From: Fasciolopsis buskii
Taxonomy: Eukaryota > Platyhelminthes > Trematoda > Plagiorchiida > Fasciolidae
Direction of reading: 5' to 3'
NCBI GenBank assembly: GCA_008360955.1
Contig: LUCM01005710.1
Span: forward strand, 332,926 to 396,925
Length of the DNA stretch: 64,000 bases
Part shown: in pieces, positions 11,466 to 26,604 of the stretch
How the letters are laid out: every line of letters starts with the position of its first letter
How positions within the stretch are numbered: position 1 is the first letter of the stretch
The notes under the pieces: generated by a model
The model's input: only the letters and a program-made list of their open reading frames with translations
Database searches by the model: none
What the model was told of the DNA's origin: nothing
Made by a program: the position numbers and the translations under genes

Positions 11466-14400
11466 TTGTTTTGTGTAATGCGGAATACGCTGAATGAAAC
11501 TTATCGAAAACTTTTGGACTAAGAATCGCGTGTCTGGTACGATCCGCAGTTGGTCGAGTTCGCAGGGTGCATGGCTTCTTCCACCGATCAGGTTGCACGA
11601 ATTCCACCATTAAATTCTACGAAAATTCTCAGTTCCGCGGATATGCATGTTTCATCAAATCTTTGGTGGTTATCGTTAGTGGAGAGAAAATCTAAATTTT
11701 TCATATGAAGAATTATTTATGTTAATTAGCTACTGGACGGGTTGTCGATTTTCAGCCATTTTCTCGGTAATTACAGTCATTGGAAATCATCGCAATGGTT
11801 TTTCAAGACCAATATGGATTTTTATAGTGCGAAATTCAGATACTCTGCAAAATGTTTGTTACTAAGTAATTCAAAGGAAAACATTGATAAATTTTGATTG
11901 GCGAATTTCCATTCCGATAAATTTTCAGCTTGTTTAAAGAACAAACCGTAGCGTGTTCGCAGAGAGGCTTATGAAATCTATTTCGCTAGCAGTCTTTGGG
12001 AATCATCATTACCTATCATTATTGTCATATTAAGCCCGTGTTACACGCGAATTTCTGCGGTCGATCTCCATGGTCAATCTTAACACTCAACGAGCACCAT
12101 AGGAAGAGGTTATCGTACGGTTATTTTATCTGTTATTCTTCTGCCAAATTCGCAAATAATAAACGAACCCAAGATCACCGAATAGGAGTGCAACACAACT
12201 TGCATGTTTATGACAAGATATCGTCAACGATCCGGTAAATTATCTAGTCCCAGGATTCCATAAAAAGCAACAAGTCAGAACAAGTGCATGTTTTCGACGG
12301 ACACTACACAATGACGGAATCGATAGTTGAATTCATTGGCCAGGGCACGTATTAAGGGGTATTGCTATGGGTCAGTAAAACGTTTCTCATCGCCTGTGTG
12401 TGGAGCTGAGAATGTAACTTCTACAGCACTGCGGGACCCTCGGTTGGGGACCATCAAGTTTAACTTTCTACTCAACAGCAGCTGTTCTTGGTCAAAGAAG
12501 CCCAGTTGCCTGCATCAAACCATTTGTGGACCTAAATTCGTATTTATGAAACAAATAGAGATCGTTTTTTTTTCGTGATGAAGATTCGAAGTGGAAGTAG
12601 TTCTGGTCTACCAGCCGAAAATTTGTGTGCGAATTTGAACGCCTACCTGGGTCACGTGTGTGACCACTGTCGACCAGATGATTCAAACGGGGACTACTAA
12701 CAGAGCCAGTGTTACCGTGACTTAACCATCTAAGGTAGTGCTCGTTTGTGTGTTGATTTGGACGTCATCCAATCTGATCACCGATAATTAAATTTAGCTG
12801 CCAAATTCGCCCATGTAAACTGCAAACGCACGTATGCGATTCATTGGAAAATCATATTCACATTCTAACTTTATTCAGCAATTTGTTCGGTATGAACAAT
12901 CGCGCGAGAGAGAAATTTTATGGCATCAGACAATGTTTTGCACAAACACAAAATTAAACGAAGAAGACCTTGGAAGAGAACTTTATGTTAAACACAAGAA
13001 AACAAAATGTGCTAAGATGAAAACTGCTTGCCATTGCTGAAAACCCACTTCGATAACCGAACAGTAAGAATGATGCCTTATTCCTAGTTGTCTTCATTGA
13101 TTGTAGTTTTGAATTTCAGCCACATTTCCGTTCAGTTGACATGGGCGATCCAATCTGTGAAGGATCAAACAAGTCATAAACAATTTCGATCATCAAACAC
13201 AATCAGAACTATGCTATCTATGGTTGTGTCACCTGCTCAATTTGGTCTTGCGGTCTTCACTTAGGCACTTTCCCGCTTCTCACTCGACTACCGAGCCACA
13301 AAACTGACCCAGTCGAATTTGTTCAAACTACCGGAAACCATACGTTATAACATATTCGTTTAATCTTCAACACCGAAATAGATGGTTCAATAAGTAGGTA
13401 TTTACTTTGTCCCCCTGTCTGGTCAGCTCAACTTGGTGCTCTGGAAAAAAGCACATTTCGTTGTGGTTTACCGAAATTTTATAGGTCAACTGGGAGTAAG
13501 CTACGGTAAAAGCCTAACTGAAAGGGACAATGAGGGAACAGCGAATTCGTTGTTGTTTTTTTCAAGATCCTTATAATTTTTTATGTTCTAAATTTGTTGG
13601 CGTACATTACTGGTAGACTGTTTGTGCATTCGACTGCGTTTGTGCTATCCCAGTCATAATCGCTCTTGGGCTTTCATTGCTGCTACTTGGGATAACCCGT
13701 AATCATACTTGTCTCCTCGCCTCACACAGGTACAGACATCGCATTTCAATTCTGGTTTATAGATCGTTACCTTTAGGCTCAACGTATCCTGTCTCTTCCG
13801 GTAGGACAAGGGAAAGCAACAGGTAATCTGGACTACTGCCATACTCAAAGTCGACAAACGGAAATGAGTTGAAAAGTATTCGGGCATTTCAGCTGCCGCT
13901 TGCTTGACGATAGGCAATGGACCTGTCTGCAGTCAGCCAGCAAACACACGTGCTCGGCAACGGCATACACAAGTACGAGAAATCTCATAAAACGTTCAGT
14001 TACCGAACTGGGTTACTGCTGAATGGTTTTCCGATTTAGAGTTAAATAACTTGTTAAACTCTGCAGACCAAAAGGAAAACAGCGAAAGAAAACGTGATGC
14101 AGGTGGTGTTTTACTAACCGTGAAACATTACGCTTGTATGATAGTTGAGTAATTTCAAAAAATGATCTATCAGTTCGCTATTCCTTGGTCTCAAGGTGAA
14201 AGATCAATCATTTTTTGTCGCGTCTTTCGTTTTAACCTTCATTTTGTCGTCTCCAAAGCCAAAATAAAATCAGTTTTCAATCTTTTTATCATGCTGACGG
14301 TGTCAAAATTTATTCTACCTACTGAGACGTTTGATGTTCTCGTATGTTCAACGAAGCTGGACACTACTAAAACCTCATTGCGTTAAATAGATTCTTTTTC

Positions 14401-14558
14401 TGCTTTAGTTTGGTTTTGAGCGACCTGAATTGCAAGCTAAACTATGACAAGAACAAGTAAAAGACACTATATTATGCTATCGTTATACACAGTATTGAGG
14501 TCATCTAGAAGCGTGCTCATCGGCAATGGTCAACAAATCAGTTAGAAAACAGTGTTAA
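11466..14558. other. Non-coding stretch, nothing recognised
   Basis: No gene can be supported. Open frames up to 87 codons occur (13654-13917, minus) and none shows a motif. Composition is AT-rich throughout. Confidence 0.5.
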
Positions 14559-14606
14559 GCCAACATTTCGACCGAAGCTTACATTTAACCCTTCCGTAGA
14601 AGGGTT
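14559..14606. repeat. Repeat-like motif plus 8-bp perfect hairpin
   Basis: The motif gccaacatttcgac (14559-14572) resembles the one at 251-264. Just after it, 14587-14594 (aacccttc) pairs perfectly with 14599-14606 (gaagggtt) around a 4-base loop. A motif plus hairpin of this kind could be the end of a mobile element, but no second terminus was found. Confidence 0.3.
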
Positions 14607-14722
14607 GGGGCCAGTCAAAAAAATTTGCTTGTGAAAGCGGTTGTTGTCACAAAAGAACATGTTAGTCTGATGTTTTGGCTGGAAATGAGAAGCAAAAAAT
14701 TAACCGAAATGGGTTTTTAGAA

Positions 14723-14745
14723 GTGCGCATCTTATGGATGCGCAC
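14723..14745. other. Perfect 9-bp hairpin
   Basis: gtgcgcatc (14723-14731) pairs perfectly with gatgcgcac (14737-14745) across a 5-base loop. It is not followed by a T run and lies in non-coding sequence. No function is inferred. Confidence 0.5.
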
Positions 14746-14918
14746 CTTTGTCTACACGGTTGAAGTACACCGATTTTCAGCAAAAAACCTGTTTACAAGA
14801 AGCAGATCAAGTCATTCAAATGAAACAAAAGAGGAGCGGTCAGATAATCCGTTACTAACCAAAAACAGATGAATTCACGAGTCTTACAGCTTGGAAACAC
14901 GTTGTTCTTTTCGCGGGG

Positions 14919-14934
14919 TGTGTGTGTGTGTGTG
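14919..14934. repeat. (GT)8 microsatellite
   Basis: Eight uninterrupted GT units follow a short G run. Confidence 0.9.
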
Positions 14935-17900
14935 ATAAATTAAGCAAAAGAATAAAAACCATGAAAATTTGTAAGCTTCGATACAAGCAAAGAAGTGTCA
15001 ATAATCTAAATGGGTAAGCAAATTAGGAGTCCAGCTGATTAGTTCGAAGTAAAGTAAGTGCAGATTTTGCGATCAAAATCTTTTCAGTCAGCTTGTGTCA
15101 GATATTGCATTGCTGTGTATTTTGGAAATACTGATAAGTCCAGAATAATGCCTAAAACACCGAAAAATAAGTTCATAATTTCTTCTGCATATTGTCAGAA
15201 GAAAGGACAAGGATCCACTGAGGTAGCAAGTTGCGATACTGGTATGAACCACTTCGGTGTACAAGCGGGTGTAATCGATTTCAATAAAGTTGCAAACAAT
15301 CTGTCTTGAAAAGGGCTATCCGCTGCAGCTGAAAAGTCACCCAGCAAAACGCCCCGCCACTTTATGATTATTCGCTAACATGAGCACATGGGCTCAAGTC
15401 AGCCTCTTCCTTGCACAAATACAGAGCCTCTGAATTTGCCAGCGTTTAAAAAGCCAAGTGTAGACGAACACTTTTTACGTGTTATCAGTTGGGTTGTGGT
15501 CTGAGGACCAGTTTATCCAGGCTGAAAACTATTGTTCAAGAACGGATTGACGAAGTTGTCTGGATAATCCACACAATAAATTAAAAAGTCTACAAAGATC
15601 TGCTAAATCTGAACGTATCAACAGGTACTCAGTAAATAATAATACTAACTTGTAAATGCCCTTCAATAAGTCGACCGGTAAATAGGCGAGAAACCTCCGC
15701 ACAAATCACAGGTATTTAGGAAGTGATAATAAAAGATGTAGGAGTCAGCAAACATTCGATAAAATGTGCAATATTAATCTGGAGTTGGTTCACCGTGCAG
15801 TTACCACTCTGGCATAAATCTCAGGCCATGGGAATTTCGCACTTTCTATCTGATAAGAACATAAATTCACGCGACCAAATAGTCCGGGAAATGAGAAGAA
15901 ACTCGCAAATCTGATGATCATATTCCCAGCAATCCAGACTGTGTTGAAGATGCCGGAGAAATTCTGTGAACCTTAACGGGGGCAGAATTGTCATTACCGG
16001 TTGAGATTTTCATCTCGCTAGCTACGGTTAACACCGCAACTCGACTGAAGAACGTATTTCGGTTGTTTACACGTACACTCAGGTCCCTGCGAACTTTGGG
16101 GCTATGCTGATCACGTGTTCTTGTTCTCTTTGGCAGGTTATAATTCCGCCTACCGGTTTTTGTTTCTAACCCAGCAGGTTGTTTTTGGTGGGGAAACCAA
16201 TATTCTGGCGTTGGTATTAACTTTAACATATATTTATTAGATATTTTTTTCATCGTTGTTCACGATTTTAGTTGTCAGATGTGGGGTAAAAAGAAGAACA
16301 AGTTCAGCCACTTGGTGACTCCTCGTATGTTGGCACAGCCATTGTGAGAGTGGCTGAAATTCACTTTTCTGGATTTACAGTTACAAACTTGCAGAAAAGC
16401 CATTCGGCTGCGAAATAATAAACCACCCAAGAATGCATTTTGAGCAAACCCGAACCCGTGGTAGGTTTTGCTCTAGGTTAAATTCGACGTTTTCAACCTA
16501 ATAATTGCAAACCGGTCTACGCGTGGTTTTTCTTTTGTTTCAGGCTTGTGTTCCAACTCGGTAGTTCATTCGAAAACTGCTCAGCCTGGAAAATCCGAAA
16601 TAAAATCCGCAAATAATCTATTACTTTTTTGGTCTAACCCTGGACAGTGAATCACTAAATACAGCAAATGAAGACAGCATTTACCGGGACTAATAATACT
16701 ACTAATGGTAATGGTTAAATCGAATAGTATTATCGTCCATTTTGTATTATTTCGAGGTCGGAGGAAGTCTCCAACTTCACTGATCACCCAAAAGAACAAT
16801 CGCTTGGGTCCTCGTGGACATGCATTCTAATTCGAACTTTCAGCCAGAAACAAGGCGACTATTCAGAAATAAAATTACAAACTGATATTCCATGTACGGT
16901 TTGAAGATTACCACTTCTAGGATCCGTTATAAAATGAAGAATCGTATGTCACGAATTTTCAGCGACATCACCTTGATTTTGTCAGTTTATTTAGAGGCAT
17001 CTTTCACGAATATCTTCATCCTGAAAGTGTTGTTCACGCTCTGTCGTAGTGGTGTATCCTAAGCTTTATCAAACTGAATATTTTATTTCATTCACTTATG
17101 GACTTGACGAGATAATTCTGATGAGAACGAGGAAACATTTTCATGCTTTTTATTCCTACATGGACTATTGTTTGATTTTACACATCCTTCTGGCGAATTC
17201 CTTATTCGTATTCACATCAACGTGGGGAACTCATTCTGACCGTTATTATTATCTTGCATGACATCTGCTTCATCTGGTTTGTATGTAATCCGCGCAAAAG
17301 CGAATACATACTGATAGTATCCTTTGATAGTTGACTGTTAGTTTTCCATCCTGAGTTTTCGGTCTTTTCAGCTAGAAGTTCCACTTCCTTTACATGTTGA
17401 AACTACTGGTCTACTCCACGCGATCTACAGTTCCCATTCGACCGAACGAATAAACGAAGTGAACCGCTAACCATTGTGACAGACAAGAGGCACACATCAA
17501 TCGATAGGATTCAAAGAATATTCGGTTTGCATTTGGTAGTATTCTCACTGGCTTACTGGGTGCATTGCACGGCCGTCCGTATTTGATCAGTCGAAGCTAG
17601 CGTGATGATCCACACAGCGTTCAAAACCTGTGAGATTTCAGTAACCTCACTGGATTGTTTGTTTACTTGTGCCCCCGGTGAACGGGTTATCCTGATGTTT
17701 GCTTATAGGTACATTACCAACGGCATATGCAATGGTGATGAAATGTCTATCACCTAAACGTCAGGCCCCATTATTGAAGACATCATGAAGAGTACTCAAG
17801 ACAGTTGGTGGGTTTTTGTTGGAAAGAGTAGGTCATAGGAAAGATTGAAGTTTGGAATTCTAGTTTTTAGAGCAAGTAACGAATACTGACCGTTACGCAT

Positions 17901-20900
17901 TTTGTGCGTTTACTAGTAGTCCGTTTTGTGTCCTTTGACTGTGACATGGAGTGATTGCCGCCACACGAATATTGCACTAATCATGTTGGTACCCTGAGTC
18001 CCAGTTAATAAAATTACGTTCATTTCTATTATACGTTTTACTAAATAATGTGATTCGGTTGGAATCTTATCGTTTCAACAGAAATGCAATCACGGCCTGT
18101 TTGAAACCTACATTACTGTTGTTACTAACTACCAGAAGCTAATTTTCTTTTTTGTAAGAAAGATCAAGTTGCTTTTGGAATCGCTATCTGAACAAACCAT
18201 GTTGATCCAAAACAAAGGTTCATTGTGGTGCGGTAATCAAACCTGCTGAACATCCAAACTAATGTTTACGTCAGTTTTCCTATTGTACACGGCAGCAACT
18301 GTGCCAATTACAAACAGCTGTCAGCTTTAATGAGACTCTTGAACATGCTACCCGTGTCACTTTGTACTTGGTACCGTCCTTCTATGCTTAACATCACACT
18401 TTCGCTACTCCTGGCTGGGATTAGTGTGAAATAACAAAATCAGAAATAATGAAAGTGGCGAGCAGTGGCTTTGGTTTACAGTTTTTAGATTCGCCAACTT
18501 ATTCATTAGTGACTAGGATAGCATGTAATTCTCAGTTACGCGAAAGTGTTCATTCGAACTGTCAATATTTCTACCATGGGTTTGTCGGCTCAAATGTGCC
18601 AGTTCCGCCTATGCAAACGAATGATCATAAGCGTATTGAAACACAGTCTTGTTAGATGGCAATCGAAAATGGATCTCGGAGGGCAACGTAGAATTTGGGT
18701 CAACGTTGACATGCAAGGCAGGAAATCGATTGAAGCATTTAGCGATTGATAGATCTTATCAGTCCGGATTGATGACGACCTCATATCCAGATAGGAAAAT
18801 AATATTTGAGTTAACTTGGAGTACGAACAATCTAGGCGTCGTCAGATATCACTACCATATGGACGTTCAAAGGAAATATTTTCACGAAACAAATGTAATT
18901 GTTGGTGACTGAATCAAACTAGTAGCATTAAACTACTTTCAAGTAACTGTGAATCATATGACAAATAAATATTTCAGTCAGTAAAAACATCAAGGTTGTG
19001 TCGGTCATTTCCATGTGCGGACTCCGCCAGTCGACAGATGGCCAAGGGGATATAAAAGCACCAACCTTCGTGGTTGAGGAAAGAGTGGAAAAAACAATCG
19101 GCTATTCCATAAAAACACATCGATAAAATATTTGGGTTTGCCGAAAAATTCCATTGAGTATTTTGAAAAAAATAATTTAACGAACAAGCTCGTTTTCATG
19201 GATTCGCGTTCACAACTTTTAACCTCAACGTACGAACAGGAAGAGGAATGGCCCAATCAAACAAGCTGCCTGATACTTTATGAATTATTGATATAATTAA
19301 AGTTCGCTGAAAACGGGCCTATTCACCAACGACTATTTTTCCATTGGCAGTTATCTATCAAGTTCCAATCAGTGTCACGAATCCACTGAGAAATATATAT
19401 TTTTGTAAGCAGGCAGAAAAGTGACTATACGGCTTTCCTATTTGGGCGTATTCAAAAAATTGATTTTTCTGCTTCTATACTATCAATATCTTAAACATAT
19501 GTTTCAGAACATATATAGTCATCATCAAAACAACGCCCATGCACTGACAACCGAGTGGACAACTACCTGGTGTCGATAAAAATTGCTTTTTCTCTGTCCT
19601 ATTTTCTTTAAGTGTTTTCGTTCATTCACCAGATGTCCGCAAGCTAATTTGTTGGCTTTATGAACGGGCACTGCACTATTGAGGATTCCGAACGACAATG
19701 GTACATTTGTGCCATCTATTTTTCATGACGAATAGTTTGACAACTTCCAAGACTTAAATGGTCTCTGAGTATATAGGGTTTTACCCCCTCGAAACTGGCA
19801 ATATTTTTTCTCTTAAGCTGGCTTTTCGACTAAATTACGAATACAATTACGAACCGTGGTAAGCAAAACATCTATCCATTTCAGCTCACAGTAACATTTT
19901 ATTCCGGAATAATTGGCAAGCGTTTTGTATCGTTCGTGACTGCCTATGCACATGGATCTTCTCTCAAAGTAACTGATCCCTCGACGTAAAAAGCTTAGAA
20001 ATCCTGAAGACCTTATTCTAAAAAAGGTTCCATTCTATTTTCTCTTAATTTTTATAATTTTCTTTTCCTGAATGACTAAGGAACAGTAAAAATTCAACGA
20101 ATGAAGCTTTCTCTTAGAGACTTAGTCTCATCGGCTTGTATCCGGATTATGGTGAATTATAGTCTCACTTATTGAAAGAACCTGTTCACAGACAGCTGAT
20201 TTCGCAACCGTTTCAAGGCATTGTCCCCGAACTGCGCTACGGGACCGCTTCACCTGAGCTAATTTGAAGTAAGCGTATTTGAGGTCACTCCTAAATATAG
20301 TGTTATGTACTGTATACCCTCTCATACTGCCAAGTCGGTTGGATGGTGCAAATGTTGATGTTGGTTAATGTGCTTGTTCGGTTTTGGACAGTTGTTTTCT
20401 TCTGCCCTTGTGCATCTTTAAACTGTCGCGCGAATGCTCGAACACGATGTGATACAACAGTTTTTATCAAATCTTGGAAATATATCCAAACTGACGCTCA
20501 TGGCCGTATGGAAAGAAACTAAATTTGAGGAGACAGAGGCCATCGCGAATGAAACATGGTAGCTATGTTCCGAAGTACCCGGCAGACTAGGTTCAGAGGA
20601 TGAGTGAATTTATGGATATTTCTGGCAAAGGTTCAGCCAAGTCGTCTGTGAACATACTTATGTCAAAACATTTTTAAACTTCCATCCCAATGATACTGGT
20701 TGCATTTTGCTGCGCTTAATGGAATTAGCACCTTCGCACTTTTACCGACACTTTCGTGGAACAGGGCAACTGCAGATAACGCAGTTGTGCATTGTGACGA
20801 GTTAATAAATTACTACATAGAGAAGTACACAAATGTTAGACAAGATCAAATTAAGTTGACAAATCCTAACATATGCTCTTCTGCGGTGTAAAATCCATTA

Positions 20901-23900
20901 CCCCTGACTTCAGAGAATTATTGACAAAAGAACCTAGCAAAGAAACAAGGGCATTGTTTCACCGATGACTGCAAAATATCATTCGAACACATTTTTAGTG
21001 GTGTGAGGGAAAGTTGCCGGTTCAATTTTTCGAAATCCATTGCAGAATACAAACCGGCATTTCTTGGGATGCACAATACTTCCTTGGACATCGGCGTACA
21101 TAGAAAACATGCCCCAGTAATTCCCATCCGAGTTCACGTTTGTCAGTTAGTTAATCAGTCAACAGTAACATTATCAAAAGAACAACTTCTCAAGCTTTCC
21201 AAATCATCATGTTGTGTGACAGTGACCTACAGTATGAAATAAGCTATCACCTGAAACAGCAAACAACGTTTTCGTGGTGGTTTCAATTAAATGACCTACG
21301 AGTCAGCCCCGCGGAAGTCTCTGCAGATTAAGGTTAAGATGCGGTCCGTGCAGTAACCGCTGTAATGTGCATATCTCCCGCAGTACCCATGCACACTGTT
21401 TCGTTATCGGCTAGTCATTCGAGCTAAAGAGCCAACCGTCACGTACAATAAAACGATAGTGACGTCATGATATTTGATGGTTCCCAGTTTACGGTCTAAT
21501 AATCACGTCCTCGACACTGCCACTGACTGTCCGCGGCCGCTTAATTAGTGAGTGTGACTCAACCTTATTCATGGCTAACCGCAACTATGAGGGTAGCCCT
21601 TTTGTTCGCTACTTCAGAACGCCTTGTGTAACATGATACTCTACCATTTGCGGGTACTGGAGACCCGATCGTAGAATGGAGCATAACCTTGAAAAAGCTA
21701 GGGCTTTCATATAGTGAATTACGTAATCTTGTTTACCAAAATTTTATTATCCTAATTTTTCGTCGGATCCTCGAGTTTCGCACTCAGGTGTCTATAACCT
21801 ACGGGCGTAGATCATGTTATCATGATCGACAGTGATCCGGATAAAGCAAGGAGGCAAGAGAAATGCAACCTTGTCGTTCGCTGATGCTACCTTTAAGTAA
21901 ATGAATCAAGTAATTTTTGGAGACAGTCAAACTTAGCACTTTCCTAGGTGGTTGATTTTGTTAACTTTTGGCCCTATAATCTTCCTAGTAATTCGACTTA
22001 AGAAACATACCTTTATGCATATATTGATTTGAACTTAATACGGATTGTCTCATTGATCCTATGGTCATTCTTGATCAGTAGAGTCCTGTAGTCATCATAA
22101 TTATTGACTCGGTTGATCCACTTCCTTCCGTCAAACTATTTGGTATTCACAATTTTATGTCAATAATTCTGTCGTGAATGGCGTACCCAAACTATGCTAG
22201 TAATTTCGGACCATAGCTATTGGATGTTAATCATTTCTTTACAACTTCTCCCTCATTCACACTCTTGGAGTACTGGCAATTTTACTGTTAAATTCCGTGA
22301 ATTTATCTTGACTTATATTTAGGCCTTCTTACAAAAATAGGCCATTTGTCGTCTACCATCGTGCGAGACTTCAAACTCTGCCTGGTACACATTGCTAACT
22401 GTCAAGTACGCGGTGGTGCGAATCTTCCCTCATGATTCATTGCAGAACTAACTGTAACTGACTGGTTCATTCCTCATTCAAAAGACCATAAAATAAGCCA
22501 AAGCCATCTCCAGAAAAAGAAACGTATGTGCTAACTCTGATCTAACTATGTTTTGCTATTTTGTGTTCATCTGACCAAATATCTTAAGTTTAAAAAGGTA
22601 GATTTCTCTCTGAAAAATAACTTACACACCTATGGCCAACTATTTCTCCGCTTCAGAGATGGGACAGACCTAATAAAAACTTGGCGATTTTACAAGCATG
22701 TACCCGGAATTTTATCTCAGTATATTGAAATAAACCACACTTGATAAACTCCCAAACGGATCTGAGTATTTTAATCATCCCGTTATACGTCCTTTTCAAC
22801 TAGTTTATAAGAAAACTAATTTTCTGACAAATACTTATTTTTCTCGGACGGCTCACATGCTGTTTACGTCAGCCGTGATTGTTGTCCCGAGCAAAGAAAC
22901 AAATTGTCTTGCGATTTGTTCTCCCCGCCATTAAGTTATCCGATGATCGCGGTTAGCATGCAATCTCTTAATAGATCACGTCATTTGGTCTGTTGATTTC
23001 AGACTTTAACTTTCCTCCCAAGAACTTGTCACTCACTCTCCTGCAGCATACATGACACAACGGCGAAGGGTTTACCGGCGTTCATCCAGTGATCAAACTT
23101 GCATTGTTCTATGCAGACAGCAAGACCTCACAACATTCTGCTTTAAGTGATTCGATCAAAAGCGATGGGAATTTCGGATGCGAAAAACCGACTGAGTGGT
23201 CATTTCGCAAGTTGCCTGAATCGCATGAGCACACAGTGGACTGCGCATTAATTTTTGAGTCAGAAGCGTTTGCGTAATGGAGTCGACGTTTGCAACACAA
23301 CGCCAAGAAATTATCTAATAAAACGATAAGTTGCCACAAACTCTTCTCACTTTATTAAAAGCATTTCGGTATGTGTGCGTTGGAAGGTCACATGAGAAAA
23401 ATACCGTTTGCCGAAAGGACTCTGCATTCATTACCGCAATGCTATGATCCGCTTTATTTCAAAAATTAGATAGAGAACGGGAAACATAATTATTTAGATG
23501 AAATCTATGGACATACACATGTATAAATACTACTGAATGTCTGTTGCACACACAAACATATTTATAGATATGCATTTATGGTTAGACCGTAAGCCAAGCT
23601 ACACAGTTGCATTCAGAACAACCCGCTTTGATGAACTGCGTAGTCAACTACCGGGACTGATCTGACTAGCGAATTTAACGTCATAACACTTATCACGTGT
23701 ACTACTGAAATTTATTTCAGTGAGGTAGGTGAGCTTAAACTACATTCGTTAGTGTATCATCAACACAGTCCTTGGCGTGCTCTACCTCAACCTCTCAATG
23801 AAGCTTCCGCTGCGGGTGAAATTTTCGTCCGTCATCTACCTGAAACGTACCGCGTTTTCCTAGAAGCTACCTCTTCATGAAGGCCCGGTTAATGACTTAA

Positions 23901-26549
23901 ACAGCCCCTTGTTGCATGCTCGGTTAATCCAGTGTAGCAAATTCCAGCATACTTATTATTATTCTGCTATTAGAATCTAACCAGAACAGTATCATTGTGG
24001 TCAAGCCGATCCATGATTTTTTACGTCAGTGAGTTTCGGTTTAGTCCTACATTGTATTAATGAGCGTTGTTTCTGTTGTAGAGCGGAACCAGTGTTTGGC
24101 ATGCTGCTTGTGGAAATGATGTGAAGCTGTCAAAGCTACAGGTTTTATGGGACGACAAACACGCATTGGTCGTGCACCACATCGAGCACCAGCGACCGGC
24201 GTTGACGTCAGATGTTCTAGCAATAAACCAGCTACTGTTGCACTGGAAGACTTAGATGTGATCATTTTCTGTCATCACAGCATTGCCATTTCAATTAATC
24301 AGCACATTTAAAAATGTTACAAATTCTAGTTTCCACCATTCCATTTTGTTCTGAAGATGAAACTGGTCATCATATTCTCACCAAATACTAGACCCACTTA
24401 GCAGAAAATGCAATTAGCTGCACATCATCCATTCCATAACATGCAAACCTTGACCCGTAAATAAAACACTAACCGTTTGTCATCTTACCTTTCTTCGATA
24501 AGGAAAGCCAGAAGCAGGATTGTCGCTATTTTGGAAAGCATTTGGTTAATATCGATAATCTAACCGCGTTGGGGAATACAATCGCAATCTTAGTTGCAGC
24601 AGCGAACAGTTCACGAATAATGCTACCTCCAAAATTGACGGCAATCCCTTGAGTCCATGGGTAACTCATGAATGCCGGAGATTTCCAGTGACTGATACAA
24701 TGTTCAAGTCAACACGATGATTCCAGTGACCGCGGGAATGCCTTTAAAAGAAAGCTCTAGGGTAGTATCAATAACGAAGTGGTTATTACATGCTCCAGAC
24801 TTGGTGGTCTACAAATTAACCGTTATCCAAAGGCCGATCGATGGGATCAGTTGATGGTAAGTATTTAAAGTTCATCAAAGTTTGTCGCTTGACTGCAACA
24901 CTTTCATCCAGCCAAAGTGTTGTGGTAGATGAGTACGGAAAGAGCTGGTCTTCCAATCCTTGTGATCGCATTTAAACCCAACCCTCTATCGTTAACGTGC
25001 ATTTACCGTGCTTCAACCTGTTACATCGTTCGCGTATAATATGGTTTGCTGAGCTGTTACCCTAACACAGGTCCTCACAGTGATCTCTTAAATTCATTTA
25101 CTAAATGTTACAAATATGTATAAAACACTGAAGCTTTATATCATGCAGATTGTCTATAATAATTAGATCTCTGGTAAATGGTCGCTATTGTTCTGTTACA
25201 GGTGGTTCCGTTCATCCAAACAGAAGACTGGTTATTAAAACAGCTTCGTCAAAAAAGCATATTAACATTTTCACAACTTTTGTTTAAACTGATTTTACTA
25301 AAACATCTATTTTTAGTAACTTTATGTCGAACGAGTTTGGTTAAAGTATGTGCGAACATGGTATATCTTTATGGTTACTCCCCATAGTTATCGTCTGGAG
25401 GTCTTTTGAGGATGCAGCGCGTGCCTAACGTTGTCACAGATCGCACGAAACTCGACCTCCTTTTACCATTATTAGTTTGCAAATTTGCTTTTCTTCTACT
25501 TCAACACGTTCAACTCCAACCACACGAAATTGACACGTGTCCTACCATTTAGGTAAATGGAATGAAACAACCCCTGTACGTGACGATAGGGTGCACACAA
25601 CAAATTGACAAACTGGTTTTTAGCCAAAATATTAATTCACTCCTCCTTGATATTTTGGATTTTCCTGTCCTATTGTTGTTGAATCCTACGAGTTTGGTCT
25701 GGGTCACTGGATCTGACTTGAATTTGCCACTTAATCCAACCTAGTACACCCCAGGCATTAGGTTCATTTCAAATATTTTGTAAAATCTCAATCAACTTTT
25801 GTACTTACGTATTCTTGATTAAAGTGTCTTTATGTAAAGTGTCTTTATTTCCGCGTACACACGATCATTCCCGAAAATCTGCAGTTTGAAACCATTCAAT
25901 GTTTTTTAGAAAATATCCTCTGTGGATTCATATACAAACAACATCTTAGTTTTATCAGTCTGGGGGCCTTTATCCCTTTGTGCCTGCAATTTGCACAGGA
26001 CAAATTGTTGAACTGACGAATATTGTCATAGGCAAATTGGATAACACACGCAGAACAGCGAAAACTCATATGGTATAATATCTATTAAGAAAGCTGCCTT
26101 TGATGGTTGCCACTTGGGAGCGAAAAAAACGTAAAAGCAGATAATCCAATGCTAGTCGTGGCCCAATCAGCATATCAGCCAGCATCAGCAACCTCACGAT
26201 CGAACCAACATGGCGGTCTACAAGATACACGTTTGGGCTCGTGCGCCTTAAATAGGCTTTTTGGACATGCCTTGAACAATGCCGGGACACAGGCCAGTGA
26301 CATGGTAGCAGTACACTGTAAAGATAAGATAAATGTTACTTACACATTTTGGCAGTTGTGGAGGTTGTGATGACCGTTTGCTCTGACATCTACCAGTTAG
26401 TCACTGATAAGGTCAGTCTCCGATTTTTCTTCACCATTTCCCACTTTCTTATATAAAAACAACAAGTCGATCGGACACCAACTTCTTTTATTGGACCAAA
26501 TCTAGTCTTTTATAATGATTTTCGTCGTTCAACACTCAGCGGCTTATTA
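14935..26549. other. Long non-coding stretch, nothing firm
   Basis: I found no gene, RNA or classifiable repeat here. Unassigned ORFs reach 111 codons (15918-16253, minus). A TATA-box-like tataaaa begins at 19051 in a locally GC-richer context, but no coding start follows it. A 15-bp unit (taaagtgtctttatg) is nearly duplicated in tandem at 25820-25848. The absence of recognised exons does not exclude very short exons of a gene with long introns. Confidence 0.45.
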
Positions 26550-26604
26550 CATATATATATATGCATATATATGTATGCATATATATATATGTATATATAT
26601 ATAT
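26550..26604. repeat. TA-rich microsatellite
   Basis: Alternating AT tracts are interrupted by gc and gt, giving units such as atgcatatatatgtatgc. The translation on either strand is a Tyr/Ile repeat, so overlapping ORFs at 26515-26765 are artefacts of this repeat. Confidence 0.9.

Noticed and set aside
19051..19057. TATA-box promoter (tataaaa)
   Set aside because: No coding start, first exon or other promoter element follows. A lone TATA match is common in AT-rich DNA.
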